A stretch of DNA of 64,000 nt from Brenneria bubanii. GTDB taxonomy: Bacteria > Pseudomonadota > Gammaproteobacteria > Enterobacterales > Enterobacteriaceae. This document shows positions 31,531 to 41,414 of the stretch, piece by piece (the stretch's first letter is position 1; every line of letters starts with the position of its first letter). Location of the stretch: assembly GCF_022378355.1 (NCBI RefSeq), contig NZ_JAKMAJ010000003.1, positions 342,222 through 406,221 of the forward strand, read 5' to 3'. Position numbers and translations under genes: made by a program. The notes below the pieces were generated by a model. That model was given only the letters and a program-made list of their open reading frames with translations. It searched no databases and was not told where the DNA came from.

Positions 31531-32691
31531 ATGAGTTCATCATGTGTAGAGGATGTAGAACAACTGGGGAGCCATGGAAAATCCTGGTTTCAAATCGTGC
31601 GTGAACTACTGGATACTGCCGATATCAAAATCAACGGTTCCCGCCCTTTTGATATCAAAATCAAAAACCCCGATTTTTTCAAACGCGTATTGCGTGAAGG
31701 CTCATTAGGATTGGGTGAAAGCTACATGGACGGTTGGTGGGAATGCGAAAGGCTGGATATGTTTTTCCATCGCATATTGCGCGCCGGCGTGGATAAAAAA
31801 GTGCCCCACCACCTAAAAGATGTCGTGCGCGTCGTCGCCGCCAGAGTAATTAACCTGCAATCCAGGAGACGAGCCTGGATTGTGGGTAAAGAACACTATG
31901 ATTTAGGCAACGACCTCTTTTCGCTGATGTTGGATCCCTATATGCAGTACTCTTGCGGCTATTGGAAGCAGGCATCCACGCTGGAACAGGCGCAGGAAGA
32001 TAAACTGCGGATGATCTGCGAGAAACTACAGCTCAAACCCGGTATGACGCTGTTGGATATCGGCTGCGGCTGGGGCGGACTGTCCGAATTTGCCGCACGT
32101 CGTTACGGCGTATCCGTCGTCGGCGTCACCATTTCCAAAGAGCAACAGAAATTGGCCCAACAGCGCTGCCAGGATCTGGACGTGACGATTTTGTTGCAGG
32201 ATTACCGCGATTTGGACCGACAATTCGATCGCGTGGTTTCCGTTGGCATGTTTGAACATGTGGGTCCCAAGAATTACGATACCTATTTTCAGGTGGTGAA
32301 TAAGAACCTGAAGCCCGATGGATTATTTTTACTGCACACCATCGGCGCCATAAAAACCGACTCTGAAGTCGATCCCTGGATTAATAAATACATCTTCCCC
32401 AACGGTTGCCTTCCCTCCGTGCAGCATATCGCGCATGCCAGCGAGTCTTATATGGTGATGGAAGACTGGCATAATTTCGGCGCTGATTACGACCGCACGC
32501 TGATGGCATGGTTCGATCGTTTCCAGCAGCACTGGCCCGCGCTTTCCGACCGTTATTCGGCGCGTTTCCACCGTATGTTCAGCTACTACCTGAATGCCTG
32601 CGCCGGCGCCTTCCGCGCTCGCAATATTCAGCTCTGGCAGGTGCTGTTCAGTAAGCATGGCGTCGAAGGGGGGATACGCGTTCCGCGCTGA
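31531..32691 (+). CDS. cfa: Cyclopropane fatty acyl phospholipid synthase
   Basis: A 386-residue SAM-dependent enzyme adding a methylene group across unsaturated acyl chains in membrane phospholipids. SAM-binding motif: LLDIGCGWGGLSEFAARRYG (about residue 170). The N-terminal substrate domain includes VLREGSLGLGESYMDGWWEC. Other segments: EHYDLGNDLFSLMLDP and SVGMFEHVGPKNYDTYF. E. coli Cfa has 382 residues. The start ATG 31531 has AGGGAG 7 bases upstream. Confidence 0.98.
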   Translation: MSSSCVEDVEQLGSHGKSWFQIVRELLDTADIKINGSRPFDIKIKNPDFFKRVLREGSLGLGESYMDGWWECERLDMFFHRILRAGVDKKVPHHLKDVVRVVAARVINLQSRRRAWIVGKEHYDLGNDLFSLMLDPYMQYSCGYWKQASTLEQAQEDKLRMICEKLQLKPGMTLLDIGCGWGGLSEFAARRYGVSVVGVTISKEQQKLAQQRCQDLDVTILLQDYRDLDRQFDRVVSVGMFEHVGPKNYDTYFQVVNKNLKPDGLFLLHTIGAIKTDSEVDPWINKYIFPNGCLPSVQHIAHASESYMVMEDWHNFGADYDRTLMAWFDRFQQHWPALSDRYSARFHRMFSYYLNACAGAFRARNIQLWQVLFSKHGVEGGIRVPR

Positions 32692-32705
32692 TTGACGTTG
32701 TGATT

Positions 32706-32750
32706 TGACCGTCAGGGCGATTTTTGATGACCACGCGTCCCTGGCGGTCA
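32706..32750. terminator. Hairpin between convergent cfa and ribE
   Basis: TGACCGTCAGGG pairs with CCCTGGCGGTCA (12 bp, one G-U) around a 21-base loop containing TTTTT. Location suggests termination of cfa. Confidence 0.4.
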
Positions 32751-32807
32751 CCAATCGGGCCGTCGACGCGCGACGCCCCATACCGGCGCTGACGTTTTAG
32801 AGGGGAA

Positions 32808-33443
32808 TTATTCTTCGCTACCTGGATCCTTGACCTGCTGGCTGGCCAATACCCGCTCTACCGTATCCACTACGGCCTGCGTTTGCGGGTCGATTTCGAT
32901 ATTCACCCGCTGCCCCAACTTCCTCTGTCCCAACGTCGTACGGTTTAACGTCTCAGGAATCAAATGCACGCAAAAACGGCTGCGGGATACTTCGCCGATT
33001 GTCAGGCTGATACCGTCGATACCGATAAAACCTTTATGCAATACGTACTTCATCAGCGATTCGTCCGCCAGACGGAACCATATCTGATGGTTATTTTCGG
33101 AAACCAGAATTTTAACCACTTCCGCCGTACAGATGATATGACCCGACATAACGTGCCCGCCGATTTCATCGCCAAACTTGGCCGCGCGCTCAAGATTTAC
33201 GCTATCGCCTTCCCTGACATCGCCCAGGTTGGTTAATCTGAGCGTTTCTTTCATAAGATCAAAACTAACGCGATCGCCTTCCACGGCCGTCACCGTCAGA
33301 CAGCAGCCATTGTTGGCGACCGAGGCGCCCGGCACCAGTCCCGGCAACAGATCGGGCGGCAGTTGAACAACGTGTGTGCGAAAATTGATTTTTTCATCAA
33401 TAGACACCACCGGCGCGGTGCCCTGAACAATACCGGTAAACAT
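32808..33443 (-). CDS. ribE: Riboflavin synthase alpha subunit
   Basis: A 211-residue enzyme forming riboflavin from two lumazine molecules. It begins [16 protein letters not shown] and consists of two similar barrels, each with the GxS/GCCLTV-type motif: [20 protein letters not shown] in the first and [20 protein letters not shown] in the second. The HVMSGHI segment is also conserved. It is also called ribC in older E. coli naming. It is divergent from mdtK, as in E. coli. Confidence 0.97.
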   Translation of the reverse strand: MFTGIVQGTAPVVSIDEKINFRTHVVQLPPDLLPGLVPGASVANNGCCLTVTAVEGDRVSFDLMKETLRLTNLGDVREGDSVNLERAAKFGDEIGGHVMSGHIICTAEVVKILVSENNHQIWFRLADESLMKYVLHKGFIGIDGISLTIGEVSRSRFCVHLIPETLNRTTLGQRKLGQRVNIEIDPQTQAVVDTVERVLASQQVKDPGSEE

Positions 33444-33870
33444 ACGGCCTGCCTCTCAAAAATGATGTAAATGGAATGAGTGCTAAGCAATACGGGTAAC
33501 AACTCATTACTGATTAATCTTCGCCAAAAAAATTCAAGATACGGAACGTCGGCAATCGAACGAATCCGTCACGTTTAACAGACAAAGAACGCGGACGAAC
33601 GGAAGCGGTCAACTCACCGGCGGCCTGACGTATGACGAATATAAATGGCTATTATGCAGTTTGCCCGATATTAAGATGAAAACCAAACCTGATTGCCAAT
33701 CATCAGTTGGCGTTTAAACCATTATTGAACCTTTGGTTAATTTATTTTCCAGCGGGCTGATTTACCTTTGGCAAGCCGTTACAATGATGCGCTCGTCGCT
33801 ATTTGCGGTACCAGCGTATTTATCCACGGTTAATAGCCCCGCTAAGCTCGTCAATTCAAGGTAGGTATGT
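33444..33870. other. ribE-mdtK divergent intergenic region
   Basis: 427 bp holding both promoters. A TACAAT -10-like hexamer at about 33780 could serve mdtK but has no good -35. No FMN riboswitch was seen. No coding signal. Confidence 0.45.
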
Positions 33871-35244
33871 GTGCAGAAGTATCTGTCAGAAGCGCGTAAA
33901 TTATTAGCGCTCGCGATTCCTGTCATTATCGCGCAAGTGTCTCAAACGTCCATGGGCGTGGTGGATACCATCATGGCCGGAGCATACAGCGCGACGGATA
34001 TGGCGGCCGTCGCAGTCGGCACCTCCATCTGGCTACCGGCCATTCTTTTTGGGCACGGCCTGTTAATCGCGCTGATTCCTGTAGTCGCTCAGTTAAACGG
34101 CTCGGGTCGTCGCGACCGCATCGCTCATCAAATAAGGCAAGCGTTCTTTCTGGCGCTGATCGTGTCCCTGCTGACCATGCTGGCGCTCCATCAGGGGGAA
34201 CATATTATCCGCCTGATGAATGACGACTCGCCCGAACTGGTGGAAAAAGCCGTCGGCTATCTGCAGGCACTGCTTTGGGGCGTGCCGGGTTATCTTTTTT
34301 ACCAGGTTTTACGCGGCCAAAACGAAGGGCTGTCCAAAACGATGCCGGGGATGGTCATTGGCTTCGTCGGCCTGTTAATCAATATGCCCATCAACTATAT
34401 CCTGATTCACGGCAAATTCGGCATGCCGGAACTGGGCGGCGTGGGTTGCGGTTTCGCCACCGCTTCGGTTTATTGGATCATGTTCCTGCTGATGGCCGCC
34501 TATAGCAAACGCGCCAACTGGCTGCGGGATATCAAATTACAGCAGCCGGGATTCAAACCCGACTGGCCGGCATTAAAGCGGTTGTTCACCCTGGGTTTGC
34601 CTATCGCGCTGGCGCTGCTGTTTGAAGTAACGCTATTCGCCGTGGTAGCGTTACTGGTGCTGCCGCTTGGCGTAGTGGATGTCGCCGGTCACCAGATCGC
34701 GCTCAATTTCAGTTCACTGATGTTCGTACTGCCGCTTTCTGTTGGTATTGCAACCACCATCCGCGTGGGGCACCGACTGGGGGAAGGATCGGTCGAAAAT
34801 GCGCGTATCGCCTCCTATACCGGCATCATGTGCGGCGTCGCGCTGGCGTTTTGCACCGCCTTGTTTACCGGCCTGTTACGCGAACCTATCGCCCGATTGT
34901 ACAATGAGGATCCCGCCGTGGTGGCCATGGCATCGCAGCTTATGCTGCTAGCCGCCGTGTATCAAATATCCGATGCCATACAGACTATCGGCAGCAGCGT
35001 GCTGAGAGGATATAAAGATACCCGGTCGATCTTCTATATTACTTTCGTCGCTTACTGGGTACTGGGTCTTCCAAGCGGTTATCTGCTGGCGTTAACCGAT
35101 TACGCGGTTCCCCGCATGGGCCCCGCCGGTTTTTGGTGTGGATTTATCATTGGGCTGACCTCTTCCGCAATTATGATGGTCGCGCGTATCCGCCAGCTTC
35201 AGCGCCAGCCCGCCGAATTGATCCTGGCAAGAGCGGCGCACTGA
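33871..35244 (+). CDS. mdtK: Multidrug efflux protein MdtK (MATE family)
   Basis: A 457-residue, 12-helix MATE exporter that expels cationic drugs in exchange for sodium or protons. It begins with GTG at 33871 (read as Met) and runs [20 protein letters not shown], the E. coli NorM/MdtK start. Family segments include [20 protein letters not shown] and [21 protein letters not shown]. coli MdtK is also 457 residues. GGTAGG lies upstream of the GTG. An ATG four bases upstream is out of frame. Confidence 0.96.
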   Translation: MQKYLSEARKLLALAIPVIIAQVSQTSMGVVDTIMAGAYSATDMAAVAVGTSIWLPAILFGHGLLIALIPVVAQLNGSGRRDRIAHQIRQAFFLALIVSLLTMLALHQGEHIIRLMNDDSPELVEKAVGYLQALLWGVPGYLFYQVLRGQNEGLSKTMPGMVIGFVGLLINMPINYILIHGKFGMPELGGVGCGFATASVYWIMFLLMAAYSKRANWLRDIKLQQPGFKPDWPALKRLFTLGLPIALALLFEVTLFAVVALLVLPLGVVDVAGHQIALNFSSLMFVLPLSVGIATTIRVGHRLGEGSVENARIASYTGIMCGVALAFCTALFTGLLREPIARLYNEDPAVVAMASQLMLLAAVYQISDAIQTIGSSVLRGYKDTRSIFYITFVAYWVLGLPSGYLLALTDYAVPRMGPAGFWCGFIIGLTSSAIMMVARIRQLQRQPAELILARAAH

Positions 35245-35436
35245 TTATAGGCGGCAACTCGCCATGGACGGCGAATGATGATGGAAAAATCAGCGAAATG
35301 AATAGAAGCTCGGCAATCGCACCGAACCAAGACACAAATTTGCATTTTTCCTCTTGCCAGCAGCGATAGCCCCCGTTAATATCCGTCCCCGCTGTCAGGC
35401 AGCCGATAAGTTTTAAAGCCTGTTATCTCTCTGAAT

Positions 35437-35513
35437 GCGTTCTTAGCTCAGTTGGTTAGAGCACCACCTTGACATGGTGGGGGTCGATGGTTCGAATCCA
35501 TTAGAACGCACCA
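35437..35513 (+). tRNA. tRNA-Val (GAC)
   Basis: A 77-nt cloverleaf: acceptor GCGTTCT pairs with AGAACGC, then discriminator A and encoded CCA. The D arm is TAGCTCAGTTGGTTAGAGCA, the anticodon stem CCACC/GGTGG encloses TTGACAT (anticodon GAC), and the T arm has GGTTCGAATCC. E. coli has two tandem copies (valV, valW) near mdtK; only one is here. It marks the end of the conserved core segment. Confidence 0.98.
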
Positions 35514-36754
35514 TTTCTTGTTCCATAGACGTCTGCTAATATCCATAACTCATTGAAATAAAAGATAAAACACCCCTCTGGATTCCAGCGCCTTCCGCTG
35601 ATTTTTACCTGCATACATTACATTTACGTTCATTTTTAATCTCTATCGGAAACCCACTTGAGTTCGCGTCCGGATTGTTGCTGCTGTGGACAAAGGGAAC
35701 GAAGGTGAACCTCTCCTCGATGCGGATCGAAAACCGCATCTGGTGCGCCATCGTGGCCATCCTGTTTGCCCGCGTGCCCTACACCGACCGGGACCTCGCG
35801 ACCATCAAGTTGGAGAGATCCCCATCGGCACGGCTGTCGCGGCCATCCCTAGCGGCGTGGACCTGCGGCAAATGCGGATGGAGTTCGACAGTACCCGCAT
35901 CGATGATCCGGCCCAGGCCCAAGAAGGCGCTGACGAACGATGTGACCTGAATCGGCTCGCGATTCTTCATCAACACTCCCGGCAGCTACGACACCTGCCG
36001 TTCGCGCACGGCATGGCCCTCGATGACGGGTTTGCACAGGTGGACAGCGCATTACCTGTCCTTTTTCCATCGATAGACGCGTGCGGAGCTACCCAGCTCA
36101 AAATTTCGCTGGGACAATTAAGCATCAATGATTGAATTCCGCGCCTTTTCTTATAAATAACTTGTTTTTTTCATCGAATGACGGCGATGAGAGAAATGAA
36201 ATCTGATTCCATCTCGAAAATAAAGGTACTTCTTCAAAAGTGTCCTAATATGCATGGTAAACGTCTGCATTATTCAGCCCTTCTTTATGCAGAAGGCGCT
36301 TCATTTCTCTGTCAAAACGCTTCATAGCCAGTCATCCACATTTCACCCATGATCTTTCGACTATTTTTCCCTTTTTCTGGTTGATAGCACTTAGCCTTGC
36401 GGTTGCGGCGTACCCCGGTCAGATTGCCCGCGCCGTTGCGTCAGAGCAGGATTCAGCATCCCCTAGAGATCGCCTACGAACCAATCACTTAAAGTACCGG
36501 GCAGGATCGAACAAGCGCGGGCTAAATGTTTTTTCTCCCCCATGGCGAAACTTTCGCTAACTTTCAGCCGGTTTGGACCGATAAATAGTAGAGTTTTCCA
36601 TGCAGTCTATCGACGAAGCCGATTGCCGCCCTTCGCCATTTCGTTGCGAAAGACGGCATCTCGCCGATCGACTATGTTAAAGATATTTACAACCGTCCAG
36701 GGTGGCTTGAGCGGCGCACCCGGTTTCACTTATTCGATATTCAGGTAGGTAACT
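35514..36754. other. Decayed, gene-poor stretch next to tRNA-Val
   Basis: About 1.2 kb without a convincing gene. From 35690 to 36130 it is GC-rich with open frames on both strands (for example 35686-36135 on +, and 35779-35976 on -), none with a ribosome site or a family I recognise; the pattern suggests a remnant of imported DNA. A short frame, 36589-36795, with no ATG reads a protein-like KDGISPIDYVKDIYNRPGWL and runs into the start of the EAL gene, and may be a gene fragment. No integrase or IS ends were found. Confidence 0.5.
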
Positions 36755-37522
36755 ATGAATCCTCCGGCTCTTCATGCGGTCCCCGCCCCCTGCGGGCGAT
36801 GTAAAAATAGCGATAACTTAGGTTTTGATTTCACCATGGCGTTCCAACCGATAGTAGACTGCGCCAGCCGACGAATTTTCGGCTACGAAGCGTTAGTGCG
36901 GGGAACAAATAATGAGTCGGCGTACAGCATTATTTCCCAGGTTACAGAGGATAAGCTTTATGGATTCGATCAGCAGTGCCGTGTCAAGGCGATTGCCCTG
37001 GCGGCCAAACTGCAGTTGTCCGGTATGCTCAGCATTAATTTTTTACCCAACGCCATCTACCAGCCGGAGCGCTGTATCCGCTCTACGCTGGAGGCGGCGC
37101 GACGCAACGGTTTTCCCGTCGAAAAGATTATGTTTGAATTCACCGAGACCGAACAGGCCATCGACAATAAACATATCCAGCATATCGTCTCCTACTATCA
37201 AAGCCTCGGTTTTCACACCGCCATCGATGATTTCGGCGCAGGCTATTCCGGGCTGAATCTGCTGGCGGACTTTCAGACCAACATCGTAAAGCTGGATATG
37301 GCGCTGATACGCAATATCGATATGGACCAAACGCGGCAAATTATCGTGGTCAGTACTGTTCGCATGTTGAAAGAACTGAACGTCAGCGTACTGGCGGAAG
37401 GGATTGAAACCCGGCAGGAGTACGCGTTTCTTCGTGGGCTAGGCATCGACTACGCGCAGGGATACTATTTCGCACGGCCGGGTTTTGAATCCCTGCCGAA
37501 GGTCGATCTGGCGTTGATTTAG
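36755..37522 (+). CDS. Stand-alone EAL-domain cyclic-di-GMP phosphodiesterase
   Basis: A 255-residue protein that is almost entirely an EAL domain. All the catalytic signatures look intact: FGYEALVRG (EAL), LSINFLPNA (Asn), FEFTETEQ (Glu), HTAIDDFGAGYSGLNLL (Asp pair), IVKLDMALI (Lys), VLAEGIETRQE (Glu) and YAQGYYFARP (Gln). Active hydrolysis of c-di-GMP is therefore likely. There is no sensor domain except a short N-terminal segment with two cysteines (CGRC). It lies next to a LuxR gene and a fimbrial cluster, so it may adjust c-di-GMP during the switch between motility and adhesion. That link is inference. Confidence 0.92.
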   Translation: MNPPALHAVPAPCGRCKNSDNLGFDFTMAFQPIVDCASRRIFGYEALVRGTNNESAYSIISQVTEDKLYGFDQQCRVKAIALAAKLQLSGMLSINFLPNAIYQPERCIRSTLEAARRNGFPVEKIMFEFTETEQAIDNKHIQHIVSYYQSLGFHTAIDDFGAGYSGLNLLADFQTNIVKLDMALIRNIDMDQTRQIIVVSTVRMLKELNVSVLAEGIETRQEYAFLRGLGIDYAQGYYFARPGFESLPKVDLALI

Positions 37523-37780
37523 CGCAAACGGCCAGCGGATGGCTTTAACGCTTCCGAATGCCAGACCCTGTATTTTAACGGAACTGTTTGTCGGCAGCGA
37601 GAACAGCGGTGCGGCGGCACCAAAAGGCGAAGCAAAAGCGCGTAAGCAGCGTTTTCTTTCTAGGCTGATTGATGATTTCTCGCGACCCGAACAACGTCTG
37701 GTTCAGCAAGCCTGCTAGTAGGTACCCGCTGCTGCAGCGCAGACAGACTCAGGCGCCAGGATGCGTATCAAAATCGTCGC

Positions 37781-38917
37781 TTAATAATAAATCCAGCGAA
37801 TCAGTTGGTGCAATAATGCGATGAGCTCAATTTTGTTTTTCGTCCCGGTTTTACCTAATATTATTTTTATCCGCTGGCGGGCATGCTCATAGCTAATGCC
37901 GACCCTCTCTGCTGACTCGATTAAACTAAATCCCTTCGCTAATTGATGACAAAGCTTCGCTTCAGTAGCAGTGACCTTGTAAAGGTTCTTCAACAGATTG
38001 ATATCCACCTCGCCTTTGCGGAGCCCGGCGTCGGTTATTGAAATTAAAATCAGCGCAGGCGTATTCAACAAGGGCTTGCCAAGATCTCTGCTGACGCGAG
38101 TAAATTTTATCATTAGGTTTTTAAAACCATACTGTATTCCGAGTATCTGTGGAGATCCAAGCGGCGACGCATTCAGCGTTTTAACCTTCTCAACAAGAAT
38201 ATTATTCAATGCATCATTTCTGCACCTGATCACGCCCTGCCGGCAGCGAAGGAAACTCCCTTCAGAAATAAGCGCCTCAGCCTGCTGGTTCAGCTCAAAA
38301 AGTTTCATTTTCTCATCAACCACCAGCGATGCATCCATTGACGATAAGGATACCGCCGTTTTCGCAGCTACGCGCTGCCGTATGCCATTAACACGCTTTT
38401 CCTCCTCAAGGAGTCTTAACAGCGGCATTTTAATGGCGGCCAGCAGTTGGGGACAGTATGAGTCGAGCTTCCTGCCGGCGCTTAACGAATAATTTAGACC
38501 AAGGAAAAAATTATCACGAGGTCCGACATCTATTTTTATACCGGACCAGGCAACTCGCTGTCCTAATTTAGAATGATAGTCGCAATAATATTCAGTATTT
38601 TTAAACATATAAGCTGGCATTTCTTTTTCAGAAACAAATATTGTCCCGCTTGGTCGAACGGCAAGAATCGGAGCCCATGGGTTAATACCAATATAATAAC
38701 GTTTATAGCTGTCCGCGATGACGTCATCAACACCATACCAGCTAAGAGTCAGCGCTTTACTGGCAAATGGATCATGGTGAATTGAGTGTAATGACGTATC
38801 GGGGATAACCTCTGCCATTCGCTTTAACACCTCCTGCCAGGTGATGTCTCCCCACGTCGCGCTTTCCAATATATAAGCTATTTCAACGGCATCGCCGTCT
38901 AACGTGTTTTTTTTCAT
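37781..38917 (-). CDS. LuxR-type HTH transcriptional regulator
   Basis: A 378-residue regulator with a C-terminal LuxR/GerE-type helix-turn-helix (about 312-372: LYKVTATEAKLCHQLAKGFS, then AERVGISYEHARQRIKIILG). The N-terminal 300 residues have no recognised domain, although the central part is predicted PAS-like only by its size and position before the HTH. It is transcribed divergently from ecpR across a 539-bp AT-rich region, which makes control of the ecp cluster possible. Strong RBS is not obvious. Confidence 0.8.
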   Translation of the reverse strand: MKKNTLDGDAVEIAYILESATWGDITWQEVLKRMAEVIPDTSLHSIHHDPFASKALTLSWYGVDDVIADSYKRYYIGINPWAPILAVRPSGTIFVSEKEMPAYMFKNTEYYCDYHSKLGQRVAWSGIKIDVGPRDNFFLGLNYSLSAGRKLDSYCPQLLAAIKMPLLRLLEEEKRVNGIRQRVAAKTAVSLSSMDASLVVDEKMKLFELNQQAEALISEGSFLRCRQGVIRCRNDALNNILVEKVKTLNASPLGSPQILGIQYGFKNLMIKFTRVSRDLGKPLLNTPALILISITDAGLRKGEVDINLLKNLYKVTATEAKLCHQLAKGFSLIESAERVGISYEHARQRIKIILGKTGTKNKIELIALLHQLIRWIYY

Positions 38918-39456
38918 TTTAAATTACCCGTAGAAAACCGAAAGATAAAATGCAAAAAAGAACAGCTTAGCTATTCATGCTTATAATATTTCTTACAACC
39001 ACTCCCAAACGGGAGGTTTTAATGCTGAGATTTATATGCAAAATTCAAAAAAAACATAACACTTACATGCGATAGCAACTTATTTAAGGCAATAACGCCG
39101 GCAAGCTATGAGAACAATAAATAGCGAATCAGAAACGATAACTGGTATCAACAAATTAAATACATTTCAACTTTTTGCTCAAATTTTAACTACAAAACCA
39201 AAAAACCTAACGGCAATGGCAGAGATCGGACTAACCGTTAAATCAGGCAGCGGATTATCAATTTTATCAGATTGAATCTATACGGCGCAGAGGATCGAAA
39301 ATCAGAAAAGGCAAGGCAGATAAACAGCCGATATCCAGCGGTGAAGGATTCTTTCGCGGCAACGCCTGACAACAGCTTTCGCCGGTTCTTGATATAAACC
39401 GCTGCCATCAAGTCAGCATTTGCAAAGAAAAATCATGCGGAGGAATAGAGACAAAA
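38918..39456. other. AT-rich divergent region between the LuxR-type gene and ecpR
   Basis: 539 bp clearly richer in A and T than the surroundings, the composition typical of H-NS-silenced fimbrial promoters. CTCCC-AAAC-GGGAG followed by GTTTT at 39002-39020 could form a small attenuator-like hairpin. GGAGGAATAG lies 10 bases before the ecpR start. No gene is supported. Confidence 0.5.
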
Positions 39457-39960
39457 ATGACAACCGCTCCGTTTAATCATTATTTTTTTAATTTGGGTAT
39501 CAGATATTTACATGAATTAACCCAAACACGGCAGAACCGCATCCTTTATTTGGATTTTTCCCGTAGAGGCTTTAAGGATTTTTCAGCAAAAATTATTTTA
39601 ATATACGTTTCAGCGGGAAATAAAGTGGCGCTATTTTGCGATGACCACACGCTTCCTGTTGCATTATACCTTCGCGAAATATCAAAAAATATCTTCGTAA
39701 TCAGAATAGAAGCGGGGAACGACGCATTATTGCATGACCTGCGGCTAGTGGCTAAAGGAAAACAACCCGTCATTCCAGAAGAAAATCTGAAGAATAGTCT
39801 GGCAAGAAAGGAATTCAATCTATTAGATAAAATCTTGCGCGGGAAAAGCATTGTTTCGATAGCAAGAGAAAACCTTGAATCAAGTAAGACAATCTATTCA
39901 CGCGTTAAGAGTATTACCAGAAAAATGAAAATAAAAAAAATTACCATGCTGATTATTTAA
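39457..39960 (+). CDS. ecpR: Fimbrial regulator EcpR-like (LuxR-type HTH)
   Basis: A 167-residue protein with a C-terminal HTH (about 115-165: KEFNLLDKILRGKSIVSIAR, then SSKTIYSRVKSITRKMKIKK). It is the first gene before a pilin-chaperone-usher-adhesin-chaperone set in the order ecpA-E, which in E. coli is preceded by ecpR (matA, 196 residues). In E. coli, EcpR activates its own operon against H-NS and represses flagellar flhDC. The N-terminal part is weakly conserved, so the name rests mostly on the HTH and position. Confidence 0.8.
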   Translation: MTTAPFNHYFFNLGIRYLHELTQTRQNRILYLDFSRRGFKDFSAKIILIYVSAGNKVALFCDDHTLPVALYLREISKNIFVIRIEAGNDALLHDLRLVAKGKQPVIPEENLKNSLARKEFNLLDKILRGKSIVSIARENLESSKTIYSRVKSITRKMKIKKITMLII

Positions 39961-40056
39961 TTAATAAGTATGTAAGCACTTAGGAAACCCGCCTAAGAAA
40001 TCAATGCGGTATCGCAGTAAAAATCACTATCGGTCATCAAATATAAGGAAGTTTCA

Positions 40057-40635
40057 ATGAAAAAATTACTATTAGCCACATTAACCGCCTCATCATTCAT
40101 TAGCTTCTCCGCCTTAGCCGACGTTACGGCGTCCGCCACGGCAAGCTGGGATGCCAGCGCAACCAAAGACACGACCAGCGCGCTGGTCGTTACCCCGCTA
40201 AAATCGCTGACGTTCGAATACGCGGAAGGCACCCAGGGTTTCAATACTCAGGATGGCGCTTTCGATATCACGATTCAAGGTCAATCCGGCGCAACCGACT
40301 TTACCCTGACGTCTCAGATTGTCAGCAATACTCTGACGCGCAGTACCGACGCATCCACGCTGGACGTAGGCATCGACTGGAACGGCGCCGCCCTGTCAAA
40401 CAGCAGCGCAACAACGCTGATCGATACGGCCAATAGCGTCTCTTCCGGTCTGGAAGCGCTGGCGGTCAGTACGGCCTACGCCGGCAGCGATCGTACCAGC
40501 GCCCAGGGCGCCTTCACCTTTTCCATAGATTCCGCCACCTCTGACGGCACCACTGCGGCGGCATTCGCCGATCTGGCGGACGGTTACTGGAGCGGCGACG
40601 TAAAAGTTCAGTTTACCGCTAACTGGACGATCTAA
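40057..40635 (+). CDS. ecpA: Common pilus major subunit EcpA
   Basis: A 192-residue pilin with signal peptide MKKLLLATLTASSFISFSALA. The mature part begins DVTASATASWDASATKDTTS and continues LVVTPLKSLTFEYAEG, nearly the E. coli EcpA sequence, and ends WSGDVKVQFTANWTI (E. coli ends WSGDVSVQFDATWTS). E. coli EcpA has 195 residues. It forms the shaft of the common pilus (Mat fimbria). RBS AAGGAAG lies 6-12 bases before the ATG. Confidence 0.97.
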   Translation: MKKLLLATLTASSFISFSALADVTASATASWDASATKDTTSALVVTPLKSLTFEYAEGTQGFNTQDGAFDITIQGQSGATDFTLTSQIVSNTLTRSTDASTLDVGIDWNGAALSNSSATTLIDTANSVSSGLEALAVSTAYAGSDRTSAQGAFTFSIDSATSDGTTAAAFADLADGYWSGDVKVQFTANWTI

Positions 40636-40726
40636 TCGTTCCTGAGGCGCGCCGGCTGAACCCGCTCGTGTTTAATATCGCTCAAAATTAAAGGAGGGGA
40701 TTTCCCCTTCTTTACTGGGGTTATGT

Positions 40727-41404
40727 ATGAAGACGTTTTGTATTTTCGTCTGGTCTGTTTTCTCGCTGCTGCCGGTAATGGCCCAGGCGGTGAATGTCGG
40801 CGAGGTGACATCCATAATGGCGCCTGATGAATTCAGCCTGTCGAAAGAGATTGCCAATACGACCGATTCCGCGCGCTTTGTCAGCGTCACGGTTTATCGT
40901 TTATCTTCCCCGATGGCCGAAGGCGTTATTATTCCGATGGAAAGTAAAGCCGAATTATTATCCACGCCTGCAAACCTGATTTTACCAGGCAACACCAAAG
41001 ATAATTTCCGTTTTTTCTATCAAGGCCCCGATGACGATAAGGAGCGCTATTACCGGCTTTCATGGACGGATGAACCCATTATGGAATCAGGCTATACGCA
41101 TAAAATCAAACAGGGTCAGGCGACGACGTCCGCCGTCATCAATACCATATTGGTCGTGGGGCCGCGGCGAAAAAACTTCGATTACAGACGCTCCGGCGAC
41201 ACGCTATATAACAGCGGCAATGCGGCATTTCGTGTTATTTCATTCGGCGCATGTAAAGACAAAAAGCTGGATCAGGGCAAAGGCTGCCGTGAAAGGTATT
41301 ACGTTATGCCGGGTATGAGCGTCAAAATAAAATATACCGACATCAGCAATAAAAACACACGCATCGGCATTTGGCACGGCAAAACCTATATAAATGTAAA
41401 ATAA
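40727..41404 (+). CDS. ecpB: Common pilus chaperone EcpB
   Basis: A 225-residue periplasmic chaperone with signal peptide (FCIFVWSVFSLLPVMAQA). The Ig-like pilus chaperone pattern is present in MAPDEFSLSKEIANTTDSAR and FFYQGPDDDKERYYRLSW. E. coli EcpB has 222 residues. It resembles the other chaperone EcpE at 45.6 kb, and both share a KERYYR segment. It is 11 bases upstream of the usher gene. Confidence 0.93.
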   Translation: MKTFCIFVWSVFSLLPVMAQAVNVGEVTSIMAPDEFSLSKEIANTTDSARFVSVTVYRLSSPMAEGVIIPMESKAELLSTPANLILPGNTKDNFRFFYQGPDDDKERYYRLSWTDEPIMESGYTHKIKQGQATTSAVINTILVVGPRRKNFDYRRSGDTLYNSGNAAFRVISFGACKDKKLDQGKGCRERYYVMPGMSVKIKYTDISNKNTRIGIWHGKTYINVK

Positions 41405-41414
41405 AGAGCGGAAT

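Noticed and set aside
35686-36135. Open frames on both strands in the GC-rich stretch after tRNA-Val
   Set aside because: Neither has a ribosome site or recognisable domain. High GC alone creates such overlapping frames.
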